From NCBI RefSeq assembly GCF_000189635.1, contig NW_002476246.1:248001-312000 (forward strand): a DNA stretch of 64,000 nucleotides, in the 5' to 3' direction. The stretch comes from Tetrahymena thermophila SB210. Its lineage: Eukaryota; Ciliophora; Oligohymenophorea; Hymenostomatida; Tetrahymenidae. Within the stretch, counting starts at the first letter, position 1; every line of letters begins with the position of its first letter. Below, in pieces: positions 32,935 to 46,616 of the stretch. The notes below the pieces were generated by a model. That model was not told the origin of the DNA, did no database searches, and was given only the letters and a program-made list of their open reading frames with translations. The position numbers were made by a program, and so were the translations under genes.

Positions 32935-35170
32935 TAACTTGATCTTATTTAAAGATGGATAGGGAGGGAACATAAAAATAATAAATATGGAATAACTCAT
33001 CTAAAAAATAAATAAATTATCAAAAATACATATTATTTATCCACTCTTTCTTTCTTTCTTTCTTTTTCTTTCGAATAATTAATTAAAATTTCTATTTAAT
33101 CTAAGTTACATTTTTTACAATTGGGGGATGCTATGCAAAAAATATATAAAAAAAAACCAATTTTTTAATTAAAAAATAGGAATAAAACAAACATTTCCTG
33201 AGTAATATAAATATAATTTTAATATTTTTATTGGAATTATTAACTAATAAGTTGCCTGGTGATGCAACATGATGTTTCTGCTACAGAAAACAAAAAAGTA
33301 GCTTATGATTACATATAATAATTAGAAAAAGGAAATTCTTTGTTTCAAAGATATAAAAGCAAATAAATTAATGAAAATAACATATTATCTATGTTTGATG
33401 TAACTAAAATACGACTATTACTAAATATAATGTTACCTAATAATGGATTAGTTAAGATTTTCTAGCCTTAAAAATGATATGTAACCTGTAATATCTAGAT
33501 AGTAACTGACAAGGAATAATGTACCATCATAATAATCGTTAGTTTTAAATATTAAAATTTCGTAAATTATCAGTATTCAATTATTTTTTTTAGTTTAGTT
33601 AATCAAGAAATTTTAAAACTGTAAAAGAATTTTGTGAAATTTGAATTCCTTTTATAAAGATAATGTGATCTGTTCAAACCCATAAGATGATAAAGGATAC
33701 AGCTTGCACTATGAAGATAAATTTGAAGGTTGATCATTCTTATAATTTGAGATAATAACTATTCCTTTTAAATATTCTATTGTAAAACGTTATGTAAAAA
33801 ATAATTTTCAGATAAATAAAGATTGATTTATCTAAAAGTTAATCTTTATTAATAATACTATGGCATAAAATTTCACACTTTCTACTTAGCAGAAATAAAA
33901 ATAGGTATATCAGGTCTTACATATTATTTTATAATAGTCTAGCATACCTTATTTTAACTTTTCAATTGATAATATAAAAATAAGGTTGTTTAAAAAAGAA
34001 ATGGTATAGTTGTTGTTTAATTGGATGGAACAAAGACTGCCACTTAATAAAGATTCTCCTCTAGCTATTTATAAAAGTAAGTTAGAGAAGTTGAAACATT
34101 TATTCACTCCATAAATGCTAACGATGGTGTTGGAAAGGAGATTGTGATGCTTGTAAATACAATTCTTAAAAGAGATGGAAATTTTCTTACAGAATTCTAA
34201 TAGATTAGAATTATAATAAAGATAAATCGACTTCAAAATAAATGGGATTTAAAAGTAAAAGACCTATTTATTTAAAAAATTTACATAATTCAACTATTAT
34301 TTTAAACAGCAAACATAACATGTAAGTGGAAACTATTATCCAATTTGTTCTATAATTGGATCAGTATACTAAAAAGATAAATAAAGGGTACTTGCAGTAA
34401 ATGATAGTTCATAAGGTATTAATATAAACTAAGATACACATAAGGAAATAAATCAAATGAATTTTAAATATTTGAAGATCTTTAATTTAATGAATTTAAA
34501 AAAAAATAAATCTGAGAGATGATGGAAGAGGTGTATCAGAGAGGCTTAAATAAATTTGATGATATCAAGCCATAATAGGGACTTTAATAGAAAGTTAGAA
34601 ATTAGATAATTTTTGAAAATGAGAAAGAATCTACAGGAAGACAAATTTAAAACCACTTAGATTCAGCAAATTAAATTCTTGTTTTGATGATAAACTAAAA
34701 CTTACTTTAATTACCTGAAAACTTTATCAATTTATTTGAAACTTTATCCTTGATTTCAAATTATTATCTTAATTTAATGATATACCTAAAATAATTCCCA
34801 GATTATTTTACTTTGAGGCTTAATAATATTTATGATTACGAAAACGTTCAGTTTATTAGATTCTAAATTAAAAATCTTAGACGTGTTGGGGTTGCCTGAA
34901 AATTAAAGTAAATAAAAAATGATTTAAAATAAATATAATGGAAAGCTGGTAATAAATAAATATTCTAGTCTTTATTTTAATCAAATATGTTGTATGAAAA
35001 ATGTAAATTTAATTTTCTTTTGGAATTTACATTAAGTTTTAAAAAAACTTAAAAATAAACAAAACAATAAACATTACAATCAAACCTTTTCAGTTAAGGG
35101 CTTTTAAAATATCCTTAATTAATTTAATTGATTGATTGACCTATAGATTAATTGACTAACCAAGCAGTGA
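32935..35170 (+). pseudogene. GH38 mannosidase relic 2 (exon 4 to 3' end, decayed)
   Basis: The left edge matches mannosidase intron 3, including a (TTTC) tract near 33045. The exon-4 equivalent near 33250 has lost the HHDA active-site motif and contains TGA (gcctggtgatgcaacatg). Later pieces matching exons 5 to 10 follow in order, for example the GTKTATQ-like segment at 34030 and the SGNYYP-like segment at 34320, with many indels. The end, including the flanking gcaccctgacaatcattt sequence near 35190, matches the 3' flanks of A and B. Exons 1-3 are absent. Confidence 0.85.
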
Positions 35171-36106
35171 AATTCTCTGGTAAGGCACCCTGACAATCAT
35201 TTAATTTAGGTAAGAAATTTGTAGAAAGTTTTTTATGATATTTTTTTAATTAGAAAAAAGAAATAATCATAAATAAAGAGGAAAAAATACGTATTAAATA
35301 ATCTTTGTTGGTTAAAAATTATAAAAAGTTATTTATAAGATATTTTAAATTTATAGAATCAGGTTTTAGATCAAGAAAAAGAAACTTTGACATAATTAAT
35401 AAAATTTTTTTAAAATTATACTAATAAATTCCATAAATTTCATATTTAAATTTTGTTTGATTAACAACTAAAAAAATTAAATTAAATATCTAAGAGGAGG
35501 AAAAACCTTTAAATTATTTTCAATAAATATAAAAATTTTATATATTTTTTTTTCTTTAAAGATGTAAAAGGTTTGAAAATAAAATTTAACACCCTCACCT
35601 AATTTGTGAAAACATTTTATTTGATAAATTTCAAAAATATAATTTTTATCGCTTAATTTATTTTTTAATTAGATAATGTAATCAATTTAAAAGAAATTAA
35701 CTATTAAGAAATGAATAAGTGTAAACAAAAAAAAGATTAACTTTCAGATCTTTAATTTCTGTAAACAATTAAAATTAATAAAGATTTAGACTTTATTTAA
35801 ATTTGTTTGTTTTTTTCTGTTATTTTTAATTTTAAAATATTCAAATTAACTTAATTTTAAACACATTTAATAAATTTACTGAATTTACTTATTTTGATAT
35901 GAATTTATGCGCATATAATTTAGATTTATATAAAATTTATTCAGTATAAGTATCACTAAATTGCTTGTGGAAAATATTTAAAGGTAAAAATAGAAAACTA
36001 ATAATTAGGTTCGTAATTAGCTGTAATGAATTTATATAAACTTTATTAAATTACAATTTTATAATTAAAAGAAACAAATTAAAATTATTAAGAAAAATAA
36101 ATAATA
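35171..36106. other. Upstream region of mannosidase C
   Basis: About 935 bp. From about 35490 (ggaaaaacctttaaattatt) it matches the upstream region of mannosidase D from about 41475, so the two genes share promoter DNA. No gene is seen. Confidence 0.5.
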
Positions 36107-39100
36107 ATGCTAATTCTTTTTGTATTGATTCACTTAATTAAATGCTAAGTAGATAACATTACCTACGTTCATTTAATCCCTCATTCACATGATGACTACG
36201 GATGGCTATATACAATTGACGAATACTATAGCAATAGGATTATCCAATTTGGATAAGAATATGGAAGTAATTATTTATTTATTAATTTATATTATTTTTT
36301 TTGCTTCTATAAATATTATTTGGGTTTTACAGATGTCAGAGATATTCTTAATTCAGTCTACAGCGAAATCTAAAAAAATAATGAAAGAAAATATATACAA
36401 GTTGAAATTGGTTTCTTAGATATGTGGTGGAAAAATTAAAATGAAGAGGTGCGCAACAAATATAAAGAACTGGTTCAAAGTGGAAAAATCGAAATTATAA
36501 ACGGCGGATGGACAATGCATGACGAGGCTACTACCTACTTTGAAGATATCATTGACCAAATGACTGTAGGGCATTAGTGGGTAAAAGAAAATCTTGGTGT
36601 TGTTCCTGAGATAGGATGGTAAATTGACCCGTTTGGGCATTAATAAACAAATGCTGCACTCTTCAGCTAGATGGGTTTCAATGCACAATGGTTTGCAAGA
36701 GTAGATTACTAAGATTTTGATTACAGAAAATAAAACAAAAGACTTGAGATGGTTTGGCATCCTAAAGAATATGACGAAGATGCTTACATCTTTTCAGCTA
36801 TTAATTATTAACACTATTCTCCTCCAAGAAGTATTTAATTATTATAATTAATTATATTACCAAAATTGGCAATTATTTGATTTTATTAGCTTACTATATT
36901 TCTTAAAATTTAATATTAAACACTTTCAAATTTCAAGTTTAAAAATATTTCTTATCCTTTCTTGTATAAAGTGTTTTCATTAAAAGCCCTATTTTATTTT
37001 TATAGGCACAGATTACACTTGAATAATATTTAATTGGATCAAGGATACTAATTACAATTTTTTATTTTTAATCGCTAAAAAAGATTTCTTCTTTGAAAGA
37101 GGATAACAAGTAACCTAAAGTAATGTGCATTAAAAAGCTAGAGAATTCGTAAACTATTTCTAGCAAATGAGATAAAGCTTTTAAACTAATCATTTAATAC
37201 ACACTATGGGAGAAGATTTTACTTTTAGTCATTCTGAGGTTTGGTTTGATAGCATCGATCTCTTAATTGAGTACATTAATAAGAGAAGAGACGAATTTGG
37301 GATGGTCATCCAATACTCCACTCCATCGTAGTACTTGAAGGAAATTAATAAGCAATAGAAAAAATGGCCTGTTAACAATCACGATTTTTATCCTTATGCT
37401 GATACTTAAAATGCTTACTGGACAGGATATTTTACTTCTCGTCCTTCATTAAAAGGATTGACAAAAGATAGTGGAAGATACTTATAAGCGATTAGAAATA
37501 TATTTTCATTTGAGCATATTTCTAGAAGAACTTAACATTTCGAAAGTTATTCAGACAAAATTTAATAATCTTTACAATATTTTGAAGAGGTAATTATTCT
37601 GAATTATTTATAAATTTTTGAGCAAATATCTTCAGTATGATTAATAATGAAAGAATTATTTTCTTAATTACTAAATGAGGGTTTAATTATTTTTTTGAAA
37701 AAACAATAAATAAACAGTAAATGGCCGCATTAATGCATCACGATGCAGTTTCTGGTACTGGAAAACAGCGTGTTGTAAATGATTACATTTATAGAATAAG
37801 TAATGGGTATTCTAAAATTAGAGATTATTTAAATCCTTTGCTCAGAGAATATACACTATAAGATATTAGTGAATCTGATGTTAGCTATCAGTAATGCAAT
37901 TGGAATGCTACTGCATCGCAATGCAATATAACATTTTCTTAAATCAATGCTAAAAAACCTGTTCTAGTTAATATTTACAATCCATCTGTCACTAGAATTA
38001 TTAATATCAGGATTAGAGTACCTGATGCAAATATCACTGTAATAAACTAAAAAAATTAATTATTGCAAGGTAATTTTTTCCATTCAAATATTGCTTCATT
38101 AAAATTAAAAATTTATCTATTCTTAAAAAAGCTGACTTAATTTGTTCTCACCCTCAAAACTAAAAGGACTGCGATTTGTATTTTAAAGATTAATTTGAAG
38201 GTTACTCATTCCAGTACTATAAAATTATTTTTTAAGATTCTAAGTATTAATAGAAAGTTCAACCTATGGACATTAAAAGCTTGTAAGAATAAGTAGTAAT
38301 TGAGTTATCTAAACTTTCAACGCTAAAAGTTGATTTAATAAAACAATCATTTTTGTACTAAGTATGGGAGACAGAAAAGCAATCAAGCTTCGAAGTTTAA
38401 AAGCTTAAAGAATATACTTTTTCATTGCAATATAACTTTTATTATTCCTCTCAAAACTGGGGTTAATCTTCTGGTGCTTACATTTTTAGGCCTGATAACG
38501 ATCAAACTTATACTTACTCTCAGATTAAAAATATAGTAAAGCTTTCTTTTTTATTATTATTCTTAACCAAAATCTCTTAAAATTAATCTGCTTAGAATAA
38601 TTGTCTTAATTTTCTTAAAATGAGTTGTGTCGCTTAACTAAAAATAAAATTTTAGCGATTTATTATACTTATTTCCTATTTTTAGTTCATTGAATTACAA
38701 TCAAAATTAATTTGAAAAAAATAATATTTATTAATTAATCAATTCAATATTTTTATTATAGACAATTTATAGGGGACAACTGGTAACTATAGTTTTATTA
38801 TAAGGAGAACATACAACCACTTAATTGAGATTTTACTTTAATAACTTTGACAAAATTGTTGAAGTTGAAACCTTTATCCATCCAATTAATGTATCTGATG
38901 GTAAAGGCAAAGAGGTTGTAATGATTGTTAATACAAATTTGAAGAACAAAAAAACATTCTACACTGATTCTAATGGATTGAGCTTGTAAAAAAGAATATT
39001 GAATTTTAGACCTACATGGGATTTGCGAGTACTTTTTCTTTTTAACTTTAAATTATCTTATCTTATTTTTTATTTTTAGGTTCATCAAGAAGTCAGTGGA

Positions 39101-39894
39101 AATTATTATCCTATTGGATCTATGATTTAAATCTAAGATGAAGATACCAATTAATAAATTTCTGTAGTAAATGATAGGTCCTAGGGAGGAACATCACTAA
39201 AAGAAGGCTAATTAGAATTAATGATTCACAGAAGGTAAAATATTTGATTTTTTAATCGAATTAGTTAAACTTAATTTATAAATAGAACTCTTTAAGATGA
39301 TAATAGAGGTGTTGGAGAATCTTTAAATGAAATAGATATAGAAAGTGGATAAAATGGCCTTTCTTAAAAGATTAGGCACTATATTGTATTTGAAAGCTAA
39401 AATGGATAGCTTTCAAGAAGAGTTTAAAATGAACTTGATGCCTCTCCTTTAATATTCTTTGCTGAATCTGATAAAGGATTATTTAACTTTAAAGTTGATA
39501 AAAATCTTAATAAAATCATTAAAAATAGCAACATTTACCTCAGAGTTTACTTAAAAATATATCAAGGTCACTACACTCTAAGGCTTTATAATGTTAATGA
39601 TAACTAAGAGGCTAACTTTGAAATACCTTCAAATTTCCAAATTATGGAAGAACTTACTCTTACTGCTAACTAAAGTAAGTAAGATTGGTATTAAAAATAA
39701 ATGAAGTGGTAAGGAGAAAATGGAAAAACATACTAGTAGAAATAGAATGACTTCAAAAAAGAAATTGGTATAATTTTTATTTATTCTTATTAAATAATTA
39801 AACATTTTTAATTTATAAAATAGAATAAAAAAACATTAAATTAAAACCTTTGTAGCTAAGAGTTTTTAAAGTTGATATCAAAAAACAAAGATGA
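36107..39894 (+). CDS. GH38 alpha-mannosidase C, lysosomal type (9 exons, 964 aa)
   Basis: Exons: 36107-36266, 36333-36830, 37084-37589, 37718-38069, 38132-38535, 38762-39028, 39080-39234, 39286-39767 and 39824-39894; 2895 coding bases, 965 codons including TGA. Start [14 protein letters not shown] is a short signal peptide. Active-site motifs are complete: [12 protein letters not shown] (zinc), [20 protein letters not shown] (nucleophile Asp), [17 protein letters not shown] and [10 protein letters not shown] (zinc His). Exons 3 and 4 (506 and 352 nt) have exactly the same lengths as in A, showing shared ancestry of structure. It lacks intron 5 of A. C and D are much closer to each other than to A/B. 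Probable lysosomal or secreted exo-alpha-mannosidase. Confidence 0.92.
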
Positions 39895-40349
39895 AATACT
39901 ATTTATCTTACTAATTATCTAATTTGATTTAAATAGAAAATTTAATAAATTTACTAATTAATATTTATAATTTTAACATATTTTGTATTCTATACTAGAG
40001 TAAAATGCCATTTTTATTTACAATAAGCGAAATTTAATTTTTTTATTTAATTAAGATAATTTACAAGCTTTTAGGGAAATATTTTAATTTTTAATTTTTC
40101 ATTAAAAATTTTGAAATATTTGCTCTTTAAGAATATGTAAAAAAAATCAAAAAAATGATATGTTATAAGAATATACGGTATCTATTATTTGAAATTTTAT
40201 ATTTTGCTAATTTAAAGCTTTCTAAAAACTCAAAAATAAAGATGTATTAAGCTTATTTAGCTGTATTTATTATGTTATTAAGATAAATTACATTTTGCCT
40301 TTTGTAAATTAAATAGGAATTTCACTCTATTATAAAAAACTATAGGTAG
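39895..40349. other. Spacer between mannosidase C and relic 3
   Basis: About 455 bp, AT-rich. The first ~80 bp resembles the 3' flank of mannosidase D. No gene is seen. Confidence 0.45.
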
Positions 40350-41435
40350 ATTGATCTTATTTAAAGATAGAGAACATAAAAATTAATAAATTTGAAAAAA
40401 ATCATCTAAAAACACAAAAAATATCAAGAGTAAATATAATTTACCTAATCTATCTTTGTTTCGTTTTTTCTTTCTTTTTTTCGTATAACTAATCAAAATT
40501 TATATTTAATCTAGGCAACAGTTTTTGACAATTAGGAGATTTTAAACAAATAATATATAAAAAAGCCAGTTTTTTAATTAAAGAAATTTGAATAAAACAA
40601 ACAATTTCTGTGTCATAAAATTTTATTTTAATTTGTTTATTCTATTTATTAATTAATAAGTTACCATGTTAATGCAACATGAAGCAGTTTCTACTACAGA
40701 TAGGGTTAAACTAGCTGAAGATTACATATAACGATTAGAAAAAGGATACATATGTTTCAAATATATGCTATAAAATAAATAAACGTTAATTACTTTATCT
40801 ATGTTTGATGCAACTGAAATACCACTATTACTTAATTGAGTTAATTTAGGCTAAAAATAGATTAGAGAAGACATGCCAGTCTTGAAAATGATATATAACC
40901 TGTCAATAGCTTGATAGTAATTGACAAGGAAAAAATTTCGATTATATTCATAATTTGTTTTAAATGTTAAAATTTCGTAAATTATCAAAATTTAGTTAAT
41001 AAGTTTGATTTCCTTTATAAAGCTAATGTCATCAGCGCAAACCCATAAGAAGATAAAGATACAACTTGATGTACTTTGAAGATACATTTAAAGGTTTCTT
41101 ATTCTAAATATTTGAGATAATAGTTATTCCTTTGAAATATTCAATTCTAAAACCTTATGTAAAAAATAATTTTCTAATAAATAAAGATTTATTTATCTTA
41201 CAGTCTATGTTTGTTAATAAATGTATGGCATATAATTTCATACTTTCTAATTATAAATATGAAAAATAGGTGTATCAGGTATTACATATTATTTTATAAC
41301 ATTTTAGCACTCATTATTTTAATGTTTAAATTGATAATATTAAAATAAGACTATTTATTAAAGAAATATCGAGTTGTAGTTTGATTGGATGGAACAAAGA
41401 GTGCCACTAAATTAAAATTCTCCTCTAGTTATTAA
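40350..41435 (+). pseudogene. GH38 mannosidase relic 3 (internal fragment)
   Basis: Closest to relic 2. The left edge is intron-3-like sequence starting at gatcttatttaaagat, shared with relic 2 near 32943. The exon-4 segment near 40670 reads MLMQHEAVSTTD in place of the conserved HHDA motif, so the zinc His-Asp pair is changed. The exon-5 and exon-6 regions are decayed with frameshifts. Homology stops abruptly inside the exon-7 equivalent (near 41435, after a ctcctctagttatt match); everything distal, including the 3' flank, is deleted. It is not functional. Confidence 0.82.
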
Positions 41436-42197
41436 ATACAACTGAAAAAAATTAAATTTTACAGTTATTAGTAACGTGGAAAAACCTTTAAATTATTTTC
41501 AATAAATATAAAAATTATATTTAACAATAATTTTCAAATTTTTTCTGTATTTTTTCTAAAATTACTTAAAATACCAACCCAATTTCAAAGCTGATTATAA
41601 AATATACATCTTTTAATAATTTAAATTAAAATACACTTTAATCCCAATAAATAATTTATTTTAATATTTATTTGATTAAATTTATTATTACCATATTTTT
41701 GTAAAAAAAGGTAAACATTTAGAGTAGCCACCTGAAATAATAATTAACTAATTCAAAAATTCCTCTCGCACTATGATCTCTTTAAAAAAAATTATTAATT
41801 AAGAAATAAAAAACTGTAAACAAAAAAAGGATTAATTTTGAGATTTTTAACGCCAACTAAAATTAAAATTAATAACGATTTAGAGTTTATTTAAATTTTG
41901 GTTGTTTTTTTTCTGTTATTTAAATTCAAACAAACTTAATTTTAAACACATTTAGTAGAGTTTCTGAGTTTACATTTTTTGATATGAATTTATACACATA
42001 TAATTTATATTTATATAAAAATTTTTTCAGTTTAATTATCACTAGATTACTTGTGTAAAATATTTAAAGGTAAAAATAGAAACCTAATAAATAGGCTTGT
42101 AATTAGCTGTTATAAATTTAATTAAAGTTTCCTTACTTATAAAATATTTATTTGAAAATTAAAAGAAATAAATTGAAATTATTAAAAAAAATAAATA
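41436..42197. other. Upstream region of mannosidase D
   Basis: About 760 bp. From about 41475 it matches the upstream region of mannosidase C with scattered changes and indels. No gene is seen. Confidence 0.5.
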
Positions 42198-45100
42198 ATG
42201 CTAATTCTTTTTGTATTGATTCACTTAATTAAATGCTAAACAGATAACATTATCTATGTTCATTTAATCCCTCATTCACATGACGACTATGGATGGTTAT
42301 ACACAATTGACGAATACTATAGTAATAGGATAATTCAATTTGGATAAGAATATGGAAGTAATTATTTATTAATTTATATTATTTTTTTTGTTTCAATAAA
42401 TATTATTTGGGTTTTACAGATGTCAGAGATATTCTTAATTCAGTCTACAGCGAAATCTAAAAAAATAATGAAAGAAAATATATACAAGTTGAAATTGGTT
42501 TCTTAAATATGTGGTGGAAAAATTAAAATGAAGAGGTACGCAACAAATATAAAGAAATGGTCCAAAGTGGAAAAATCGAAATTATAAATGGCGGATGGAC
42601 AATGCATGACGAGGCTACTACCTACTTTGAAGATATCATTGACCAAATGACTGTAGGGCATTAGTGGGTAAAAGAAAATCTTGGTGTTGTTCCTGAGATA
42701 GGATGGTAAATTGACCCGTTTGGGCATTAATAAACAAATGCTGCACTCTTTAGCTAGATGGGATTCAATGCACAATGGTTTGCAAGAGTAGATTACTAAG
42801 ATTTTGATTACAGAAAATAAAACAAAAGACTTGAGATGGTTTGGCATCCTAAAGAATATGAAGAAGATGCTTACATCTTTTCAGCTATTAATTATTAACA
42901 CTATTCTCCTCCAAGAAGTATTTAATTGTTATTATTAATAATATTACCAAAATTGACCATTATTTGATTTGGTTAACTTACAATATATTTTTCTTAAAAA
43001 TTAATTAATATTATTTACTTTCAAACTTCAAGTTTAAAAATATTTCTTATCCTGTCTTTTGTAAAGTGTTTTCATTAAAAGCCCTACTTTATTTTTTAGG
43101 CACATATTATACTTGAATAATATTTAATTGGATCAAGGATACTAATTACAATTTTTTATTTTTAATCGCTAAAAAAGATTTCTTCTTTGAAAGAGATTAA
43201 CAAGTAACCTAAAGTAATGTGCATTAAAAAGCTATAGAATTCGTAAACTACTTCTAGCAAATGAGATAAAGCTTTTAAACTAATCATTTAATACACACTA
43301 TGGGAGAAGATTTTACTTTTAGTCATTCTGAGGTGTGGTTCGATAGCATCGATCTCTTAATTGAGTACATTAATAAGAGAAGTGACGAATTTGGGATGGT
43401 CATCCAATACTCCACACCATCTTAATACTTGAAGGAAATTAACAAGCAATAGAAAAAATGGCCTGTTAACAATCACGATTTTTATCCTTATGCTGATACT
43501 TAAAGTGCTTACTGGACAGGATATTTTACTTCTCGTCCTTCATTAAAAGGATTGACAAAAGAAAGTGGAAGATACTTATAAGCGATTAGAAATATATTTT
43601 CTTTTGAGCATATTTCCAGAAGAACTTAACATTTCGAAAGTTATTCAGACAAAATTTAATAATCTTTACAATATTTTGAAGAGGTAATTAATTATTCTAA
43701 ATTATTTACAAATTTTTAGCAAATATGATCAGTATTAATAATGAAAGAATTATTTTCTTAATTACTAAATCAGGGTTTAATTATTTTTTTGAAAAAAATA
43801 AATAAAAATAGTAAATGGCTGCATTAATGCATCACGATGCAGTATCTGGTACTGAAAAGCAGCATGTTGTGAATGATTACATATATAGAATATGCGATGG
43901 GTATTCTAAAATTAGAGATTATTTAAATCCTTTGCTTAGAGAATATACACTGTAAGATATTAGTGAATCTGATGTTAACTATCAGTAATGTAACTGGAAT
44001 GTTACAGCATCGTAATGTAATATAACATTTTCATAAATAAATGCTAAAAAACCTGTTCTAGTTAATATTTATAATCCATCGGTTACTAGAGTTATTAATA
44101 TCAGGATAAAAGTACCTGATGCAAATATCACTGTAATAAACTAAAAAAATGAATTTTTGCAAGGTAATTTTTTTCCACTAAAATTTTACTTTATTAATAT
44201 TAAAAATGTATCTTTTCTTAAAAAAGCTGACTTAATTTGTTCTCACCCTAAAAACTAAAAGAATTGCGATTTGTATTTTAAAGATAAATTTGAAGGTTAC
44301 TCATTCTAGTACTATAAAATTATCTTTTAAGATTCTAAGTATTAATAGAAAATTCAACCTATGGACATTAAAAGCTCGTAAGAATAAGTAGTAATTGAGT
44401 TATCTAAACTATCAACGCTAAAAGTTGATTTGAAAAAACCATCATTTTTGTACTAGGTATGGGAAGCAGAAGAGCAATCAGGCTTAGAAGCTTAAAAGCT
44501 TAAAGAATATTCTTTTTCATTGCAATATAACTTTTATTATTCCTCATAAAATTCAGGTTAATCTTCTGGTGCTTACATTTTTAGGCCTGATAACGATCAA
44601 ACTCATACTTACTCTGAGATTAAAAATATAGTAAAGCCTTCTTTTTTATTATTATTCTTAACCAAAATCTCTTAAAATTAATCTACTTAGAATAATTATT
44701 TAATTTTCTTAAAATGACTTCTATTGCTTAACTAAAATTATATTAAGATTATTTTTATTTAAGTTATGATACTAACTTCCTATTTTTAGTTCATAGAATT
44801 ACAATCAAAATTAATTATGAAAAAAATATTATTTATTAATTAATTAATTCAATATTTTTATTATAGACAATTTACAGAGGACAACTGGTAACAATAGTTG
44901 TATTATAAGGAGAACATACAACCACTTAATTGAGATTTTACTTTAATAATTTTGACAAAATTGTTGAAGTTGAAACCTTTATCGATCCAATTAATATATC
45001 TGATGGTAAAGGCAAAGAGATTGTAATGATTGTTAATACAAATTTGAAGAACAAAAAAACATTCTACACTGATTCTAATGGTTTAAGCTTGTAAAAAAGA

Positions 45101-46002
45101 ATATTGAATTTTAGACCTACATGGGATTTGAAAGTATTTATTTTTCTTTTTAATTTTAAATTATCTTATCTATTTTTTTATTTTTAGGTTCATGAATAAG
45201 TCAGTGGAAATTATTATCCTATTGGATCTATGATTTAAATCTAAGATGAAGATAAAAAGGAATAAATTTCTGTAGTGAATGATAGATCTTAGGGAGGTAC
45301 ATCACTAAAAGAAGGCTAATTAGAATTAATGATTCACAGAAGGTAAAATTTCTAATTTTTGATCGAATTAGTTAAAATCAATTTTTAAAAAGAATTCTTC
45401 GAGATGATAATAGAGGCGTTGGAGAATCTTTAAATGAAACAGATAATGAAAGTAAATAAATTGGTCTTTTTTAAAAGATCAGGCACTATATTGTATTTGA
45501 AAGCTAAAATGGATAGCTTTCTAGAAGAGTTTAAAATGAACTTGATGCCTCTCCTTTAATATTCTTTGCTGAATCTGATAAAGGATTCTTTAACTTTAAA
45601 GTTAATAAAAATGTTAATAACATCTTTAAAAATAGCAACATTTACCTCAGAGTTTACTTAAAAATATACCAAGACCACTATACTCTAAGGCTTTATAACG
45701 TTAATGATAACTAAGAGGCTAACTTTGAAATACCTTCAAATTTCTAAATTATGGAAGAACTTACTCTTACTGCTAACTAAAGTAAGTAAGATTGGTATTA
45801 AAAATAAATGAAATGGGAAGATGAAAATGGAAAAATATACTAGCAGAAATAGATAGACCTCAAAAAAGAAATAGGTATGATTTTTATTTATTCTGATTAA
45901 ATAATTAAATATTTTTAATTTTATAAAATAGAATAAAAAAATATTAAATTAAAACCTTTACAACTAAGAGTCTTTTAAGTTAATATCTAAAAGCAAAGAT
46001 GA
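42198..46002 (+). CDS. GH38 alpha-mannosidase D, lysosomal type (close paralogue of C)
   Basis: The first three exons (42198-42357, 42420-42917, 43178-43683) have exactly the lengths of those in C (160, 498, 506 nt), and the remaining exons follow the same splice sites to TGA 46000-46002. I read every exon and found no in-frame TGA. The signal peptide [13 protein letters not shown] and all active-site motifs are intact, including [23 protein letters not shown] and [10 protein letters not shown]. The protein is nearly identical to C through the catalytic domain, with more substitutions in distal exons. It sits in the second copy of a relic+gene block, immediately after relic 3. Confidence 0.92.
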
Positions 46003-46616
46003 AAATACTATTTATCTTATCGACAATTAAATTTTATTTTAAGAAAAAATTTAATAAATTTACTCATCATTAATATTTATTAAAGTAAAACTTTTTAATT
46101 ATCATTAATTTAATTTGCAATAAATAAACATTAATTAATACAATTTTGAAACAGCAAATTTTAAAATAAGTTTAGGAAGTCATACAAATGATTAATTATT
46201 CACTCATTAAAAAAAATAATTTAAATATGCAAATGATTATTATTTATTTTAATAAAAATCTTAAACAATTAAAGACACAAAAAGTCAATTTAAACTAAAT
46301 TTTCAAGATAAATAAAAATATTTGAAATAAAAAAAATAAAATAATAAAGTAAATATCAAAAAGATAGAAAAAATTGGTTATTTTTACATAAAAATTATTA
46401 TTAAATATAAATTATAGATTTAAGAGTAAAAATTTTATTATGACTGCAAACAAAGTATAAAATATATTTTTCAATTTATATTTTTAAGGAATAAATAATT
46501 TAATATATTTTTAATCAAGATAAATACATACAAAAATTTATTAATTTAGGAGAATGCTTTATCTTATTTTAAAGATGTGATTAATCATTAAATAAATTAT
46601 TTTCATGCCTATTTGT
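46003..46616. other. Convergent spacer between mannosidase D and LRR gene 2
   Basis: About 615 bp of AT-rich DNA between two convergent 3' ends. No gene is supported. Confidence 0.5.

Noticed and set aside
36416-36760. A 114-codon minus-strand frame, with a nearly identical one at 42503-42847
   Set aside because: Both lie antisense to exon 2 of mannosidases C and D, and their mutual similarity simply reflects the gene duplication.
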